This document shows, in pieces, positions 37,900-46,080 of a stretch of DNA of 64,000 bases. The first letter of the stretch is position 1. Each line of letters starts with the position of its first letter. The stretch is from an uncultured Prevotellaceae bacterium (lineage in GTDB: Bacteria; Bacteroidota; Bacteroidia; Bacteroidales; Bacteroidaceae). The position numbers and the translations under genes are program-made. The stretch covers positions 43,806 to 107,805 of the forward strand of contig CACXYH010000001.1 of the NCBI GenBank assembly GCA_902771785.1, given 5' to 3'. Below the pieces are notes generated by a model that was given only the letters and a program-made list of their open reading frames with translations, searched no databases and was not told the origin of the DNA.

Positions 37900-37930
37900 C
37901 AGTCACCCCCCATGCGAGGTGACTTTATTT
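37900..37930 (+). terminator. Probable terminator after the 85-residue gene
   Basis: AGTCACC and GGTGACT form a short stem around CCCCCATGCGA, followed by TTATTTGTT. It lies about 60 bases after the stop codon. Confidence 0.5.
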
Positions 37931-37992
37931 GTTATATATACCTTGTTTCCACCTAACATCTACAGTCTTCGGCTAAAATCGCATAATAATTA

Positions 37993-38047
37993 GCACTTTT
38001 TTTATTTAAAAACCTATGAATGTGGAGTTTTTTGTGTATTTTTGCAA
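37993..38047 (+). promoter_or_regulatory. Duplicated promoter element, copy B
   Basis: A 55-base block matching 37501-37555 except at three positions, ending in the same GTATTTTTGCAA. It lies 14 bases before the MNT start codon, so the 85-residue gene and the toxin-antitoxin pair should respond to the same signal. Confidence 0.65.
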
Positions 38048-38060
38048 ACGTATAAGGACT

Positions 38061-38381
38061 ATGAATATGAGACGAACGGAAGTTGTAAACCAAATAAGCA
38101 AGGCAATCCACAAAGTTGCCCCTACGGCGACAGCCATACTCTATGGCTCGGAGGCTCGTGGCGATGCTCGCAGCGACAGCGACATTGATGTGCTGATTTT
38201 GCTTGATGGCGACAAACGTGACCTGAAACATGAGGACAAACTATCAGGGGCACTCTATGACATAGAACTTGCAACGGGCGTCCTTATCAGTCCAATGATA
38301 ATGCTACGCAAGCAATGGGAGAATCGCCCGTTTAAGACCCCGTTCTACATCAACGTAATAAATGAAGGTATCAGAATATGA
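38061..38381 (+). CDS. MNT-family nucleotidyltransferase (antitoxin partner)
   Basis: A 106-residue minimal nucleotidyltransferase. The start at 38061 (MNMRRTEVV) is chosen because the frame upstream runs through the promoter copy. The active-site motif is GSEARGDARSDSDIDVLIL: the GS pair and the D-x-D metal ligands of the DNA polymerase beta superfamily. In MNT/HEPN systems this protein is the antitoxin, in characterised cases adding AMP to the HEPN toxin. Its 3' end overlaps the HEPN gene by four bases (ATGA). Cytoplasmic. Confidence 0.85.
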   Translation: MNMRRTEVVNQISKAIHKVAPTATAILYGSEARGDARSDSDIDVLILLDGDKRDLKHEDKLSGALYDIELATGVLISPMIMLRKQWENRPFKTPFYINVINEGIRI

Positions 38382-38791
38382 GTGAGACGCTTGACGAACA
38401 GAGTCGCACCGATCTTGTGAAATACAGGATTGAGCGAGCCAACGAGACTTTGCAGGAAGCACGTCTGCTGGCAAAAGAGGGCTATTACAATGCAGCTTTC
38501 AACCGCCTGTACTATGCGTGCTTCTACGCTGCGCTGGCACTGTTTGTAAAGAATGGCATCTCAACATCTTCACATGCAGGGGTGAAGACAATGCTCGGAC
38601 TGCATTTCGTATCCAAGGGCTTATTAGAGAAGGAACATGGCAAGACCTTCAGCCGTCTATTTGAAATTCGCCACAGCGGCGACTACGATGATTTTGTGTA
38701 TTGCGACAAGGAGATGGCCGACGAATACACACCATTAGCCGAGGCTTTCATACAAAGAATAAAGGAACTATTAGAAGAAAACGAACAGTAG
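38378..38791 (+). CDS. HEPN-domain protein (putative toxin)
   Basis: A 137-residue all-helical HEPN protein: LVKYRIERANETLQEA, YYNAAFNRLYYACFYAALAL, and the C-terminal block FEIRHSGDYDDFVY. The Arg-His in that block replaces the spaced Arg-x4-6-His motif of HepT-type RNases, and the overall pattern is that of the COG1895-type HEPN proteins. RNase activity is therefore less certain than for HepT. Translationally coupled to the MNT gene. The expected role is abortive infection or stress response. Confidence 0.8.
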   Translation: MSETLDEQSRTDLVKYRIERANETLQEARLLAKEGYYNAAFNRLYYACFYAALALFVKNGISTSSHAGVKTMLGLHFVSKGLLEKEHGKTFSRLFEIRHSGDYDDFVYCDKEMADEYTPLAEAFIQRIKELLEENEQ

Positions 38792-38819
38792 TAACGAATT
38801 AAAATCTAAAACAAGAAAC

Positions 38820-39205
38820 AGAAAGTAACGAGAATGTAAATCGGGATGCAGACCGCACAGGTGCGGCTCGCCCACAAGGGAACGTTTTCGAAAACCGAGT
38901 GCAGAGCCGAACTTGTTCAGGCTTTGCCGAGGCCAAGAAAAGGTCGGGCGAAAGCCCAACAAGTAACACGAATCAATAACTAAAAGGATTGTGCGTCGTT
39001 CCCGTTCGTACTTATTGGATAAATGAGCTTTTAGCTCTTGGCCTCTCTTCCTGAATACCGCCAAAATATTCATTGCGAGGACAAGTAGACTGAAAGTTCA
39101 CGTTGATAGGCGTGGACTGTTCTATACTTGCATGCAATGAGGGCCACTTGGCGGTAGCCTAGGAAGAAAAGCATGTTGCGGATGGTTGCACGCCTTTCTT
39201 TCGTA
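38820..39205. other. Non-coding block with RNA-like structure, possible repeat remnant
   Basis: The 426-base gap after the HEPN gene holds no gene I can support. The first part (38830-38985) contains GTTTTCGAAAAC, the hairpin GGGC-GAAA-GCCC and the inverted pair AACTTGTT/AACAAGT, which would suit a structured RNA. The second part can be read on the minus strand as NMLFFLGYRQVALIACKYRT, which looks like a protein fragment. I believe similar stretches recur in Prevotella genomes, but that is memory, not a search. Confidence 0.3.
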
Positions 39206-39217
39206 AAGTTTTCGAAT

Positions 39218-39940
39218 ATGGTAAAAGTCAAGTTGATTTCTGTGGGGAATATCATCTATGAGTTGGACAAAGAAAAAATAGTCGGGTGGAAATCCAAGCT
39301 TTTTGAAGTCATGTCCACTATTGACGAATATCCACTGACTGCGGATTCTGACACGTCAGACTGGGGCTACTCCGACACAAATCTGCTCAACAACCTGCCT
39401 GCTCAGAATCAAGGCATTTCCACTCCTAACGCTGACATTACGATGTATCTGCTTGATGTGCGTATAGAGGACAACTACATCAGCCGAGTCCTCCCACGAA
39501 ATCAGATATTGCTGACATTCTATCAGGTAAAAGAGATACTGCGGAGGGAGCATATTCCACTGGAGAATCTTTTGCTGACGCACATATACTACTATGTGAT
39601 TTTATATAGAATTAAGCAAGGCGCCTGGTTGTCGCCAAGTGATGAAATGCAGTCGCATGACGCTGCGAGAGGCTGTCTCTTCGACTTCTGCGGCGAAAAG
39701 GAAGACTGTGTGCGCTCATGCGTGTCACCCACATTATGCCCTTCATGCATCGCCTATTTGCAGAAACATGGTCTGCCTGTCAACGAGGTTAAACAGGTAC
39801 AGCGTGAATTGAAGCGCATACGCAGAAGGTTCTATGACTCTGCCTGCCTGTTTCTCAACAAGCACCCATACCTGTCGATGCTTTTGACTCTGGCAGGAAC
39901 TTTTATAATAAGCATTATTGCTAATATCATCATGAAATAA
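39218..39940 (+). CDS. Unknown Cys-rich protein with C-terminal membrane anchor
   Basis: A 240-residue protein; the start at 39218 (MVKVKLISVGN) is preferred to a Met 15 codons upstream. The middle (about 145-195) has a Cys cluster, GCLFDFCGEKEDCVRSC and PTLCPSCIAYL, that looks like a zinc site. One hydrophobic segment at the extreme C-terminus (LSMLLTLAGTFIISIIANII) should anchor it in the inner membrane with the body in the cytoplasm. I recall similar Cys blocks in uncharacterised bacterial proteins near defence genes, but no family name can be given. It follows the MNT/HEPN pair. Confidence 0.65.
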   Translation: MVKVKLISVGNIIYELDKEKIVGWKSKLFEVMSTIDEYPLTADSDTSDWGYSDTNLLNNLPAQNQGISTPNADITMYLLDVRIEDNYISRVLPRNQILLTFYQVKEILRREHIPLENLLLTHIYYYVILYRIKQGAWLSPSDEMQSHDAARGCLFDFCGEKEDCVRSCVSPTLCPSCIAYLQKHGLPVNEVKQVQRELKRIRRRFYDSACLFLNKHPYLSMLLTLAGTFIISIIANIIMK

Positions 39941-39969
39941 GTTATTAACAGTATCAAATTTTATTAATT

Positions 39970-41784
39970 ATGAAACAAGCAAATTTACTATCATCCATCT
40001 TACTACTAATTGCAACGCTTTTCTTTGCGAACAGTTTGCACGCTCAGGACAAAACGCCCTATGCAGTCCTGAGCGAGGACAATACCGTACTAACGTTTTA
40101 TTACGATGAACTAAAGTCTAAACGAAACGGATTAAGTGTTGGTCCATTTTCTGGATATTCAGAACTTGGTCCAAATTATAATGATTTTCCAAAGTGGTGG
40201 TTTGAAGCCAAATCACCTGTAACGAAAGTCATATTTGACGAGTCTTTTGCCAATTGTAATTCATTGACTAGTACGGCATATTGGTTTCATTATTGCCAGT
40301 ATTTGAAAGAGATTATAGGTATAGAGAATCTAAAGACCGACAATGTGACGGACATGAGTTATATGTTCTTTTGGTGTGGGTTGGAAAGCATCGATCTGAG
40401 AGGTTTCAAGACTGACAATGTGACTAATATGGAAGGTATGTTCATGGGATGTCCTTTAACTAGTCTTGACTTGAGTTGTTTCAAGACGGATAATGTGACT
40501 AATATGGGCGCTATGTTTGCTGGGTGCTCTGGTTTGACAAGTCTTGACTTGAGTCGTTTCAAGACGGATAATGTGACTAATATGGGCGCTATGTTTGCTG
40601 GGTGCTCTGGTTTGACAAGTCTTGACTTGAGTCGTTTTAAGACTGACAATGTGACTAATATGACCGAAATGTTCGAGGGATGTGATTATCTGACAAGCAT
40701 CGACTTAAGTAGCTTTAATACCATCAACGTTACCGATATGTCAAGTATGTTCTATAGTTGTTATAATCTTAAAAACTTGGACTTGCGTAACTTTAAGACC
40801 GACAATGTGACGGACATGAATTATATGTTTAGTGACTGCTATGTCATTACAAGCCTTGACTTGAGTAGTTTCAAAACAGACAATGTAACAAATATGTCAT
40901 CTATGTTTTGGGGATGTAAAAAACTAGCACACCTTGATCTGAGCACCTTCAATACTGACAAAGTGACGAATATGAATAGAATGTTCGCAGATTGCAAAAG
41001 TTTGACCGACATCGACTTAAGCGGCTTTAAGACCGACTGTGTGGGGGATATAAGATTTATGTTCTCTGGGTGTTCTGGTTTGGCAAGTCTTGATGTGAGC
41101 AAATTCAATACTGCTAATGTGACGTACATGGGAGGCATGTTCTCTGGCTGCTCTGGTTTGACAAGTCTTGACGTAAGTAATTTCAATACCGCTAATGTGA
41201 CAGACATGAGTTCTATGTTCTCTGGGTGCTCTGGTTTGACAAGTCTTGACGTGAGTAATTTCAAAACTGACAAAGTTGCGGATATGGCAGGTATGTTCGC
41301 GGGATGTCCTTTTACTAGTCTTGACTTGAGTAATTTCAAGACGGATAACGTTTATTATATGCGTGCTATGTTTTATGATTGTAATAGTCTGACAAGCCTC
41401 GACTTGAGTGGCTTCAAAACAAATAAAGTGTGGGAAATGGACTTTATGTTCAATAAATGTTTAAACTTAAAGAAAATCTATGTTGGTGATGGTTGGTCGA
41501 AAGCATCTTTGAAAGGAGGTGAATCAATGTTCAATGACTGCGCCAGCCTAGTTGGCGGAGCCGGCACAACGTATGATGCCAATCATACTGACAGCGAATA
41601 TGCCCGCATTGACGGTGGTCCCGATGCTCCCGGCTACTTCACTTATAAGAACCCGATGGGAATCCTGAACGTTACGAAAGACCGCCAAATGCCTTCTGCC
41701 ATTTATAATCTCTCTGGCAGCAAACTAGCACGTCCGCAGAAAGGCATCAACATCATCGGTGGGAAAAAGGTCATCGTCAAGTAG
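39970..41784 (+). CDS. BspA-like repeat protein (DUF285 type), secreted
   Basis: A 604-residue protein with a signal peptide ending LHAQ. From about residue 110 to 510 it consists of roughly 16 repeats of 25 residues built on LTSLDLSxFKTDNVTNMxxMFxGCSG, the DUF285/BspA-like surface repeat family, found in oral and gut bacteria and in protozoa. The end has the tail YNLSGSKLARPQKGINII, resembling secretion/sorting tails of the GH98 and CE6 proteins here. Family members bind host or bacterial surfaces. Two adjacent repeats (40480-40554 and 40555-40629) are nearly identical in DNA, a sign of recent expansion. Confidence 0.85.
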   Translation: MKQANLLSSILLLIATLFFANSLHAQDKTPYAVLSEDNTVLTFYYDELKSKRNGLSVGPFSGYSELGPNYNDFPKWWFEAKSPVTKVIFDESFANCNSLTSTAYWFHYCQYLKEIIGIENLKTDNVTDMSYMFFWCGLESIDLRGFKTDNVTNMEGMFMGCPLTSLDLSCFKTDNVTNMGAMFAGCSGLTSLDLSRFKTDNVTNMGAMFAGCSGLTSLDLSRFKTDNVTNMTEMFEGCDYLTSIDLSSFNTINVTDMSSMFYSCYNLKNLDLRNFKTDNVTDMNYMFSDCYVITSLDLSSFKTDNVTNMSSMFWGCKKLAHLDLSTFNTDKVTNMNRMFADCKSLTDIDLSGFKTDCVGDIRFMFSGCSGLASLDVSKFNTANVTYMGGMFSGCSGLTSLDVSNFNTANVTDMSSMFSGCSGLTSLDVSNFKTDKVADMAGMFAGCPFTSLDLSNFKTDNVYYMRAMFYDCNSLTSLDLSGFKTNKVWEMDFMFNKCLNLKKIYVGDGWSKASLKGGESMFNDCASLVGGAGTTYDANHTDSEYARIDGGPDAPGYFTYKNPMGILNVTKDRQMPSAIYNLSGSKLARPQKGINIIGGKKVIVK

Positions 41785-41854
41785 AATCGACAGATACATT
41801 GCTTCATTCATATTGATAAGGAAGAATCGTGGGTTCATTGATTCTGACAATAAG

Positions 41855-41916
41855 ACAACGAGCGGGAAGCCAAGACCGACTTCCGTCGGTCTTGGCTTCC
41901 CGCTCGTTGTTTTCGC
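41855..41916. terminator. Long perfect hairpin terminator after the BspA-like gene
   Basis: Twenty-six bases (41855-41880) pair perfectly with 41885-41910 around the loop TTCC, followed by a T-rich run. A stem this long is unusual for an intrinsic terminator. It may also stop leftward transcription from the promoter at 42059-42090. Confidence 0.75.
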
Positions 41917-41965
41917 GTTTTCTAAGAAATCTTGCGTAATCGTCTGCTATCTGGAAAATCTTTCG

Positions 41966-42090
41966 TACCTTTGCAACCAGTAAACAAACGGGCATGAAAA
42001 AAACGGATTCATCACCAGCACCTGAATATCTGGGAGAGGAACTACCGGGACTGCGGTGCAAAGATACAAAGATTTATGGAACTGACCAAA
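41966..42090. promoter_or_regulatory. Convergent promoter pair
   Basis: On the plus strand TACCTTTG lies at 41966-41973. On the minus strand TTTG (42090-42087), 20 bases, and TATCTTTG (42066-42059) form a consensus-like promoter. They face each other across about 85 bases, so their transcripts would overlap. No supported gene lies downstream of either; the plus transcript contains only a 50-codon frame beginning MKKTDSSPAPEYL. Confidence 0.5.
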
Positions 42091-42111
42091 CAATTTCTGG
42101 AAAATCGCGAT

Positions 42112-42294
42112 TAAGCGAGAGTCATGCAAGTTGTGGAAGTGCTCCTTGATAAATTACTCCTATAACGAGTCACCTCGCGGTCGAGTGCGCCTAAGTTTTC
42201 GAGGAAACGATGCTCGCTATCGTGGAGTGGCATCTGCTTTCAGTTTCGCAATCTGATCGGCAATGCTCAGTGGCTGTTTGGTATAGATGTTCAT
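42112..42294 (-). pseudogene. Possible remnant of an Abi-like gene
   Basis: After a strong minus-strand promoter an ATG at 42294 opens MNIYTKQPLSIADQIAKLKA, closed by TAG after 25 codons. This opening resembles the start of Abi_2-type abortive infection proteins, as I know them. A shifted frame over the next bases reads SEHRFLENLG, also seen near the start of that family. It looks like a decayed 5' end with a frameshift and loss of the rest. The evidence is short, so confidence is low. Confidence 0.3.
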
Positions 42295-42362
42295 ATCGTC
42301 GTAAAATAAAAGACCCGCCCTGGTTCGCTGGTCTACGGGAAGCGTGGCGGATTCTGTCGGTG

Positions 42363-42415
42363 CAAAGATAGTGCTTTTGGCTGGATTGGCCAAACTTTTT
42401 GAGCAATAATTGCTC
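42363..42415 (-). promoter_or_regulatory. Leftward promoter with upstream palindrome
   Basis: TTTG (42394-42391), 20 bases, TATCTTTG (42370-42363) on the minus strand: exact consensus spacing. Just upstream is the perfect palindrome GAGCAATAATTGCTC (42401-42415), well placed for a regulator. It precedes the Abi-like remnant. Confidence 0.6.
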
Positions 42416-42474
42416 CTATAAGGGTGATTTTATTGCAAATGGCGCAAAAAAGCGCAAAAAAAAGACGATTTAAG

Positions 42475-42508
42475 GGCACGGGCGAAAATCATGGATTTTC
42501 TCCGTGCC
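42475..42508 (-). terminator. Terminator of the acetylesterase gene
   Basis: On the minus strand GGCACGG and CCGTGCC flank a second stem of GAAAATC and GATTTTC; a T-rich run (TTTTTTTT) follows some 12 bases on. It lies about 54 bases after the esterase stop codon. Confidence 0.6.
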
Positions 42509-42561
42509 GTGAGTATATAAATATCTTTATTTATTTTTCAAGCAAGTATCTTTTGCAGTTG

Positions 42562-44514
42562 CTACTTCACTTCCAACTGACAGGGAGAGAGCGGGAGGCC
42601 CTCTTTCGAGAATACGTTGGCACGCAGGGGGTTGTTCTTCCAGGCGTAACGTAAGGTCTTAGGAGCTGCGATAGACGAGGAAACGACGATGCGCGTGCCC
42701 TGTCCTGTGGCCTCAGCATTCTGATATTTGCCGTCGGCACCTGCCAACTCGAACTCATAGAGCGTGCCGTCCTGACGCAAGGGCTGGTCGAGCGTGAGCA
42801 CAACGCGGCTGCCTTCGGCCACTACCGACACCACCTGAGGGGCAAGCGGCAGCTTCTTGTTCCACAGCATGTGGTCGAAATTGCGGGCAATGCGCTGGGC
42901 CACCTCCTGCTTGCGCAGCGGATGGATGTCGACGGTCTCACCCAGGTCGATGATACACGCCAGTTCGGTGTTAGGCAGTTTCTGAGCCGTCAGCCGCTGT
43001 GCCTCGCGCACTTGGCTCCACCCCGTATTCTGCGGGCGGTCGCTGGGGTCCATGAAGTTGGCCAGCTGAACTACGACGAAAGGCATGTCGGGACTGCGCC
43101 AGAGCTGTCGCCAACCCGTGATGAGGTGGGTGAGATAGCGCTCATAGGCCAGTCCGTCGCCCGTGTTCGACTCGCCCTGATACCACACCATGCCCGACAG
43201 GGCGTAGGGAGCAAGGGGATAGTGCATGGCATTATAGAGCACGGAGGGCAGGTTCTGACCGCCAGCATCGGCCGAGGGGCACTGCGGCATGCGCTTTCCT
43301 TCGTGGAGTCGCCACTGCTCAGAGAGCGCAATCTCGGTGCCGTCGTCGAAGATGAGCTTATAAGGCTTTTCGGGAATGAAGTGTGGCGCCCCGCCCTTGG
43401 TGGTGAAGCGCACGGTGAGCGCATTGCGACCGGCCACGAGCACTCCGGCAGGAATCGTGTAGCGGCGCGGCGGATACTGATAGCCGGTAGAGCCTACCTG
43501 ACGTCCGTTCACGTAAGTCTGGTCAGCATCGTAAAGCGTTCCCACCAGCAGACGGCATGCCTGACCAGCATGAGCTGCGTCGACCTCCACATACTGCCGA
43601 GCCCAGAAGGAGCCGGTATAGCGGAAGTCGCGCGTCAGGTTGACGCTCAGCTGACGTCCGTCGGCAGCACGGCTGAACACATTCTTCAGTTCCCACTGAC
43701 TGTCGTCGTAGCTCAGGGCGGCGAAGTTCTGAGCAAAGCCAGGGTCGGTATCGTTGAGCATGCGCTGCCAGCGGTTCTGGGCACGCCCGTTGGCTTGCTG
43801 CAGCGAGCGCACCATCTCGTCGTCCTGGAAGAACTGCGTGCGCTGATATTCCTGCGGATAGTATTGTTTCAGCGTGTCGGCATCGAGCCATGCCTGTATC
43901 GGTGTGCCACCGACGCTGTTGACAATCACGCCCTGGGGCACCATGGTCTTCTCGAACATCTCGCGTCCCAGGAAATAGCCTACAGCAGAGAAGAGCCAGG
44001 CATTCTGCTTCGTGACGGGTTTCCAGTTGATGGGCGTGGGCCGAATGTCCTTCTTCGGACCGTGAGTATCGGTGTCGGTCTGCACGCGGAACATGCGGAT
44101 TTGCGGATTCTCGTAGTCGTCAATCACCCGACCGTACTGCGGGTAGACGCGTTCGATGGTGACGTCGATGTTCGACTGACCCGAGCAGAGCCACACATCG
44201 CCAATGAGCACATCGGTGAGCACGATGGCTTCACCTCCTTGCGAACCACTCTCAATCTTCAAATCGAAAGGTCCGCCCGCCTTCTGTTGCGGCAGCATGA
44301 CCTGCCAACGGCCTTGGGCATCGGCAATGGCTGTATATACCTTTTTCTTAAATGTAACATTCACCGTTTCGCCGGCATCGGCCTGTCCCCAAACAGGAAT
44401 GGATTTTCCACGTTGCATGACCATGCCTGACTGAAACAACTGCGGCAGCACGACCTTAGCGTCTGCCGACCAAGCGCTGAAGAGCGCAAGTAGTAATAGG
44501 AATAGTTTTCTCAT
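42562..44514 (-). CDS. Sialate O-acetylesterase-family (SASA) acetylesterase
   Basis: A secreted 650-residue protein. The ATG at 44514 (MRKLFLLL) is chosen because the promoter box TAATTTTG covers 44530-44523, so the Met seven codons upstream cannot be used. An N-terminal Ig-like domain (VVLPQLFQSGMVMQRG) leads to the SGNH catalytic block CSGQSNID, with nucleophile Ser114. A jelly-roll insert (about 260-370) splits the catalytic domain, which resumes with [10 protein letters not shown] and the Asp/His pair near DIHPLRKQEV. In xylan loci such proteins deacetylate xylan. It is divergent from the symporter operon. Confidence 0.85.
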   Translation of the reverse strand: MRKLFLLLLALFSAWSADAKVVLPQLFQSGMVMQRGKSIPVWGQADAGETVNVTFKKKVYTAIADAQGRWQVMLPQQKAGGPFDLKIESGSQGGEAIVLTDVLIGDVWLCSGQSNIDVTIERVYPQYGRVIDDYENPQIRMFRVQTDTDTHGPKKDIRPTPINWKPVTKQNAWLFSAVGYFLGREMFEKTMVPQGVIVNSVGGTPIQAWLDADTLKQYYPQEYQRTQFFQDDEMVRSLQQANGRAQNRWQRMLNDTDPGFAQNFAALSYDDSQWELKNVFSRAADGRQLSVNLTRDFRYTGSFWARQYVEVDAAHAGQACRLLVGTLYDADQTYVNGRQVGSTGYQYPPRRYTIPAGVLVAGRNALTVRFTTKGGAPHFIPEKPYKLIFDDGTEIALSEQWRLHEGKRMPQCPSADAGGQNLPSVLYNAMHYPLAPYALSGMVWYQGESNTGDGLAYERYLTHLITGWRQLWRSPDMPFVVVQLANFMDPSDRPQNTGWSQVREAQRLTAQKLPNTELACIIDLGETVDIHPLRKQEVAQRIARNFDHMLWNKKLPLAPQVVSVVAEGSRVVLTLDQPLRQDGTLYEFELAGADGKYQNAEATGQGTRIVVSSSIAAPKTLRYAWKNNPLRANVFSKEGLPLSPCQLEVK

Positions 44515-44522
44515 AACAAGGG

Positions 44523-44530
44523 CAAAATTA
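44523..44530 (-). promoter_or_regulatory. Promoter box of the acetylesterase gene
   Basis: TAATTTTG on the minus strand, followed by CCC, ends eight bases before the ATG at 44514. It implies a very short leader and decides the start codon. Confidence 0.6.
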
Positions 44531-44637
44531 ACCATTTTCCGCTAAAAAAGGCATCTTTACAAAAAGAAATATGTCTCAATGAAACATTTTGTTAAGCATC
44601 TGAAACATATTCGTACGTTTATTTGGAGAAAAAACAT

Positions 44638-44645
44638 TACTTTTG
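44638..44645 (+). promoter_or_regulatory. Promoter box of the symporter-xylanase operon
   Basis: TACTTTTG followed by CATTC, 31 bases before the symporter start. A TTTG box at the ideal distance is missing (GTTTAT is closest), so activation by a regulator is plausible. Confidence 0.6.
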
Positions 44646-44676
44646 CATTCGAAAACATTAAAAACAAGACAAAGCA

Positions 44677-46080
44677 ATGGCTGATAAAAATTTGAACGAA
44701 GAAAAAGGCTTCTACAAATTGTCATGGCTGCAGCGCATCGGTTTCGGTTCGGGCGACCTGGCACAAAACCTGATTTTCCAGACAGTAGCGTGCTACCTGA
44801 TGATTTATCTTACTACAGTGCTGAAGATCAATCCCGCTTTCGTCAGCGGACTGATTCTCACGGTTCGACTCATTGACTGTTTCTGGAGTCCTGTAGTGGG
44901 GCGCTATATCGACAATAGAAATCCGAAAATAGGCAAGTATCGTGCTTACCTGCTCTACGGTGGCATTCCTCTTACGGTGGCTGCCTGCCTATTGATGCTT
45001 CCCCAAGCAGCAACGTGGTCGATGGCCATGAAGATGATCTATGCCACAGCCAGCTACACCGTGCTGAGCATGATTTACTCTGTGGTGAACATCCCTTACG
45101 GCTCAATCATGGCAAGTATGACCCGCGACAACGACGAGGTGCTGATACTTACTTCCACACGTATGGTATGTGCAAATATCGGTCAGATTGTGGTGCAGGC
45201 TGGCTTCCCGATAGGACTGGCCATGTGTGTTCACACCGCCATTGACTGGAATCAGGCCACATTCATGGCCATTGGCACTATTCCCGCATTCATCATCCTG
45301 CCCTCTTTGCCCATTCTGAAGAAATGGCTGGGTAAGAAAGGTCTTTACTATACGCTGCTGGCCGTCGGCCTTGTTGGTTTTGCCATCTTGTTCACCGTTG
45401 GTAAATTCTTTGATGTCGAGAAATACAATGCCATCGTGCAAGTTGCGAAGGTGATGACCGGCGTAGGCCTGCTCGTAGGCTCGCTGATGTGGGCACTGGT
45501 TCCTGAGGTCATCACAGAAGCAGAGTATCGCACAGGCAACAGACCTGCAGCCACGGTCAATGCGCTTGCCGGCGTTGCCTTCAAGGCAGGCTTCTCGATT
45601 GCCGGATGGATTACGCCTCTGGTGATGGGATGGATTGGCTTCAACTTCGCTACCGAAGAGTCTGCGTTGGCAACCGACCCCATGGCATGGTTTACGGTAA
45701 CGTGCATTTTCGCCCTCGTCGGTTTTGTGCTTCTGATGCTTTGCTTCATGGGCAGTAAGGAGAATATCACCACGACCCCCGACAAGCCCGTTTCCTTCGG
45801 CGAGATGTGGCAGGAGTTCAAGGCAAGCAAGTGTCTCCAGTTGGTTCTTTGCATCTTCGTCGTCGTGTTCCTGGCATCGTTCATCAGCGGACCGGTGAAC
45901 GCCTATTACCCGAAGCTGGCCAACTACTCTGAGATTGCTCAGAATGCCATCCTGTGGTTCACCTGCATCATTCCCGCCATGCTCCTCGTTGTCGTAGGCT
46001 ACCTGGTTTACAAGTACCCGCTCACTGACGAGAGACTGGACGAGATTAACAAAGAAATTGAGGCACGCAACAGCAAATGA
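44677..46080 (+). CDS. GPH-family sugar:cation symporter (XynD-like)
   Basis: A 467-residue inner-membrane transporter of the glycoside-pentoside-hexuronide family with about 12 hydrophobic segments. Family marks include the N-terminal GFGSGDLAQNLIFQ and the loop after the second helix, DNRNPKIGKYRAYLL. It should import xylo-oligosaccharides or xylosides with Na+ or H+. In Prevotella xylanase clusters the corresponding symporter gene is followed by GH10 and GH43 genes, as here. It overlaps the GH10 gene by four bases (ATGA). First gene of the operon. Confidence 0.88.
   Translation: MADKNLNEEKGFYKLSWLQRIGFGSGDLAQNLIFQTVACYLMIYLTTVLKINPAFVSGLILTVRLIDCFWSPVVGRYIDNRNPKIGKYRAYLLYGGIPLTVAACLLMLPQAATWSMAMKMIYATASYTVLSMIYSVVNIPYGSIMASMTRDNDEVLILTSTRMVCANIGQIVVQAGFPIGLAMCVHTAIDWNQATFMAIGTIPAFIILPSLPILKKWLGKKGLYYTLLAVGLVGFAILFTVGKFFDVEKYNAIVQVAKVMTGVGLLVGSLMWALVPEVITEAEYRTGNRPAATVNALAGVAFKAGFSIAGWITPLVMGWIGFNFATEESALATDPMAWFTVTCIFALVGFVLLMLCFMGSKENITTTPDKPVSFGEMWQEFKASKCLQLVLCIFVVVFLASFISGPVNAYYPKLANYSEIAQNAILWFTCIIPAMLLVVVGYLVYKYPLTDERLDEINKEIEARNSK

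Noticed and set aside
38771-39073. A 100-residue minus-strand gene after the HEPN gene
   Set aside because: It overlaps the HEPN 3' end, has a biased composition, and lies in a block with RNA-like hairpins.
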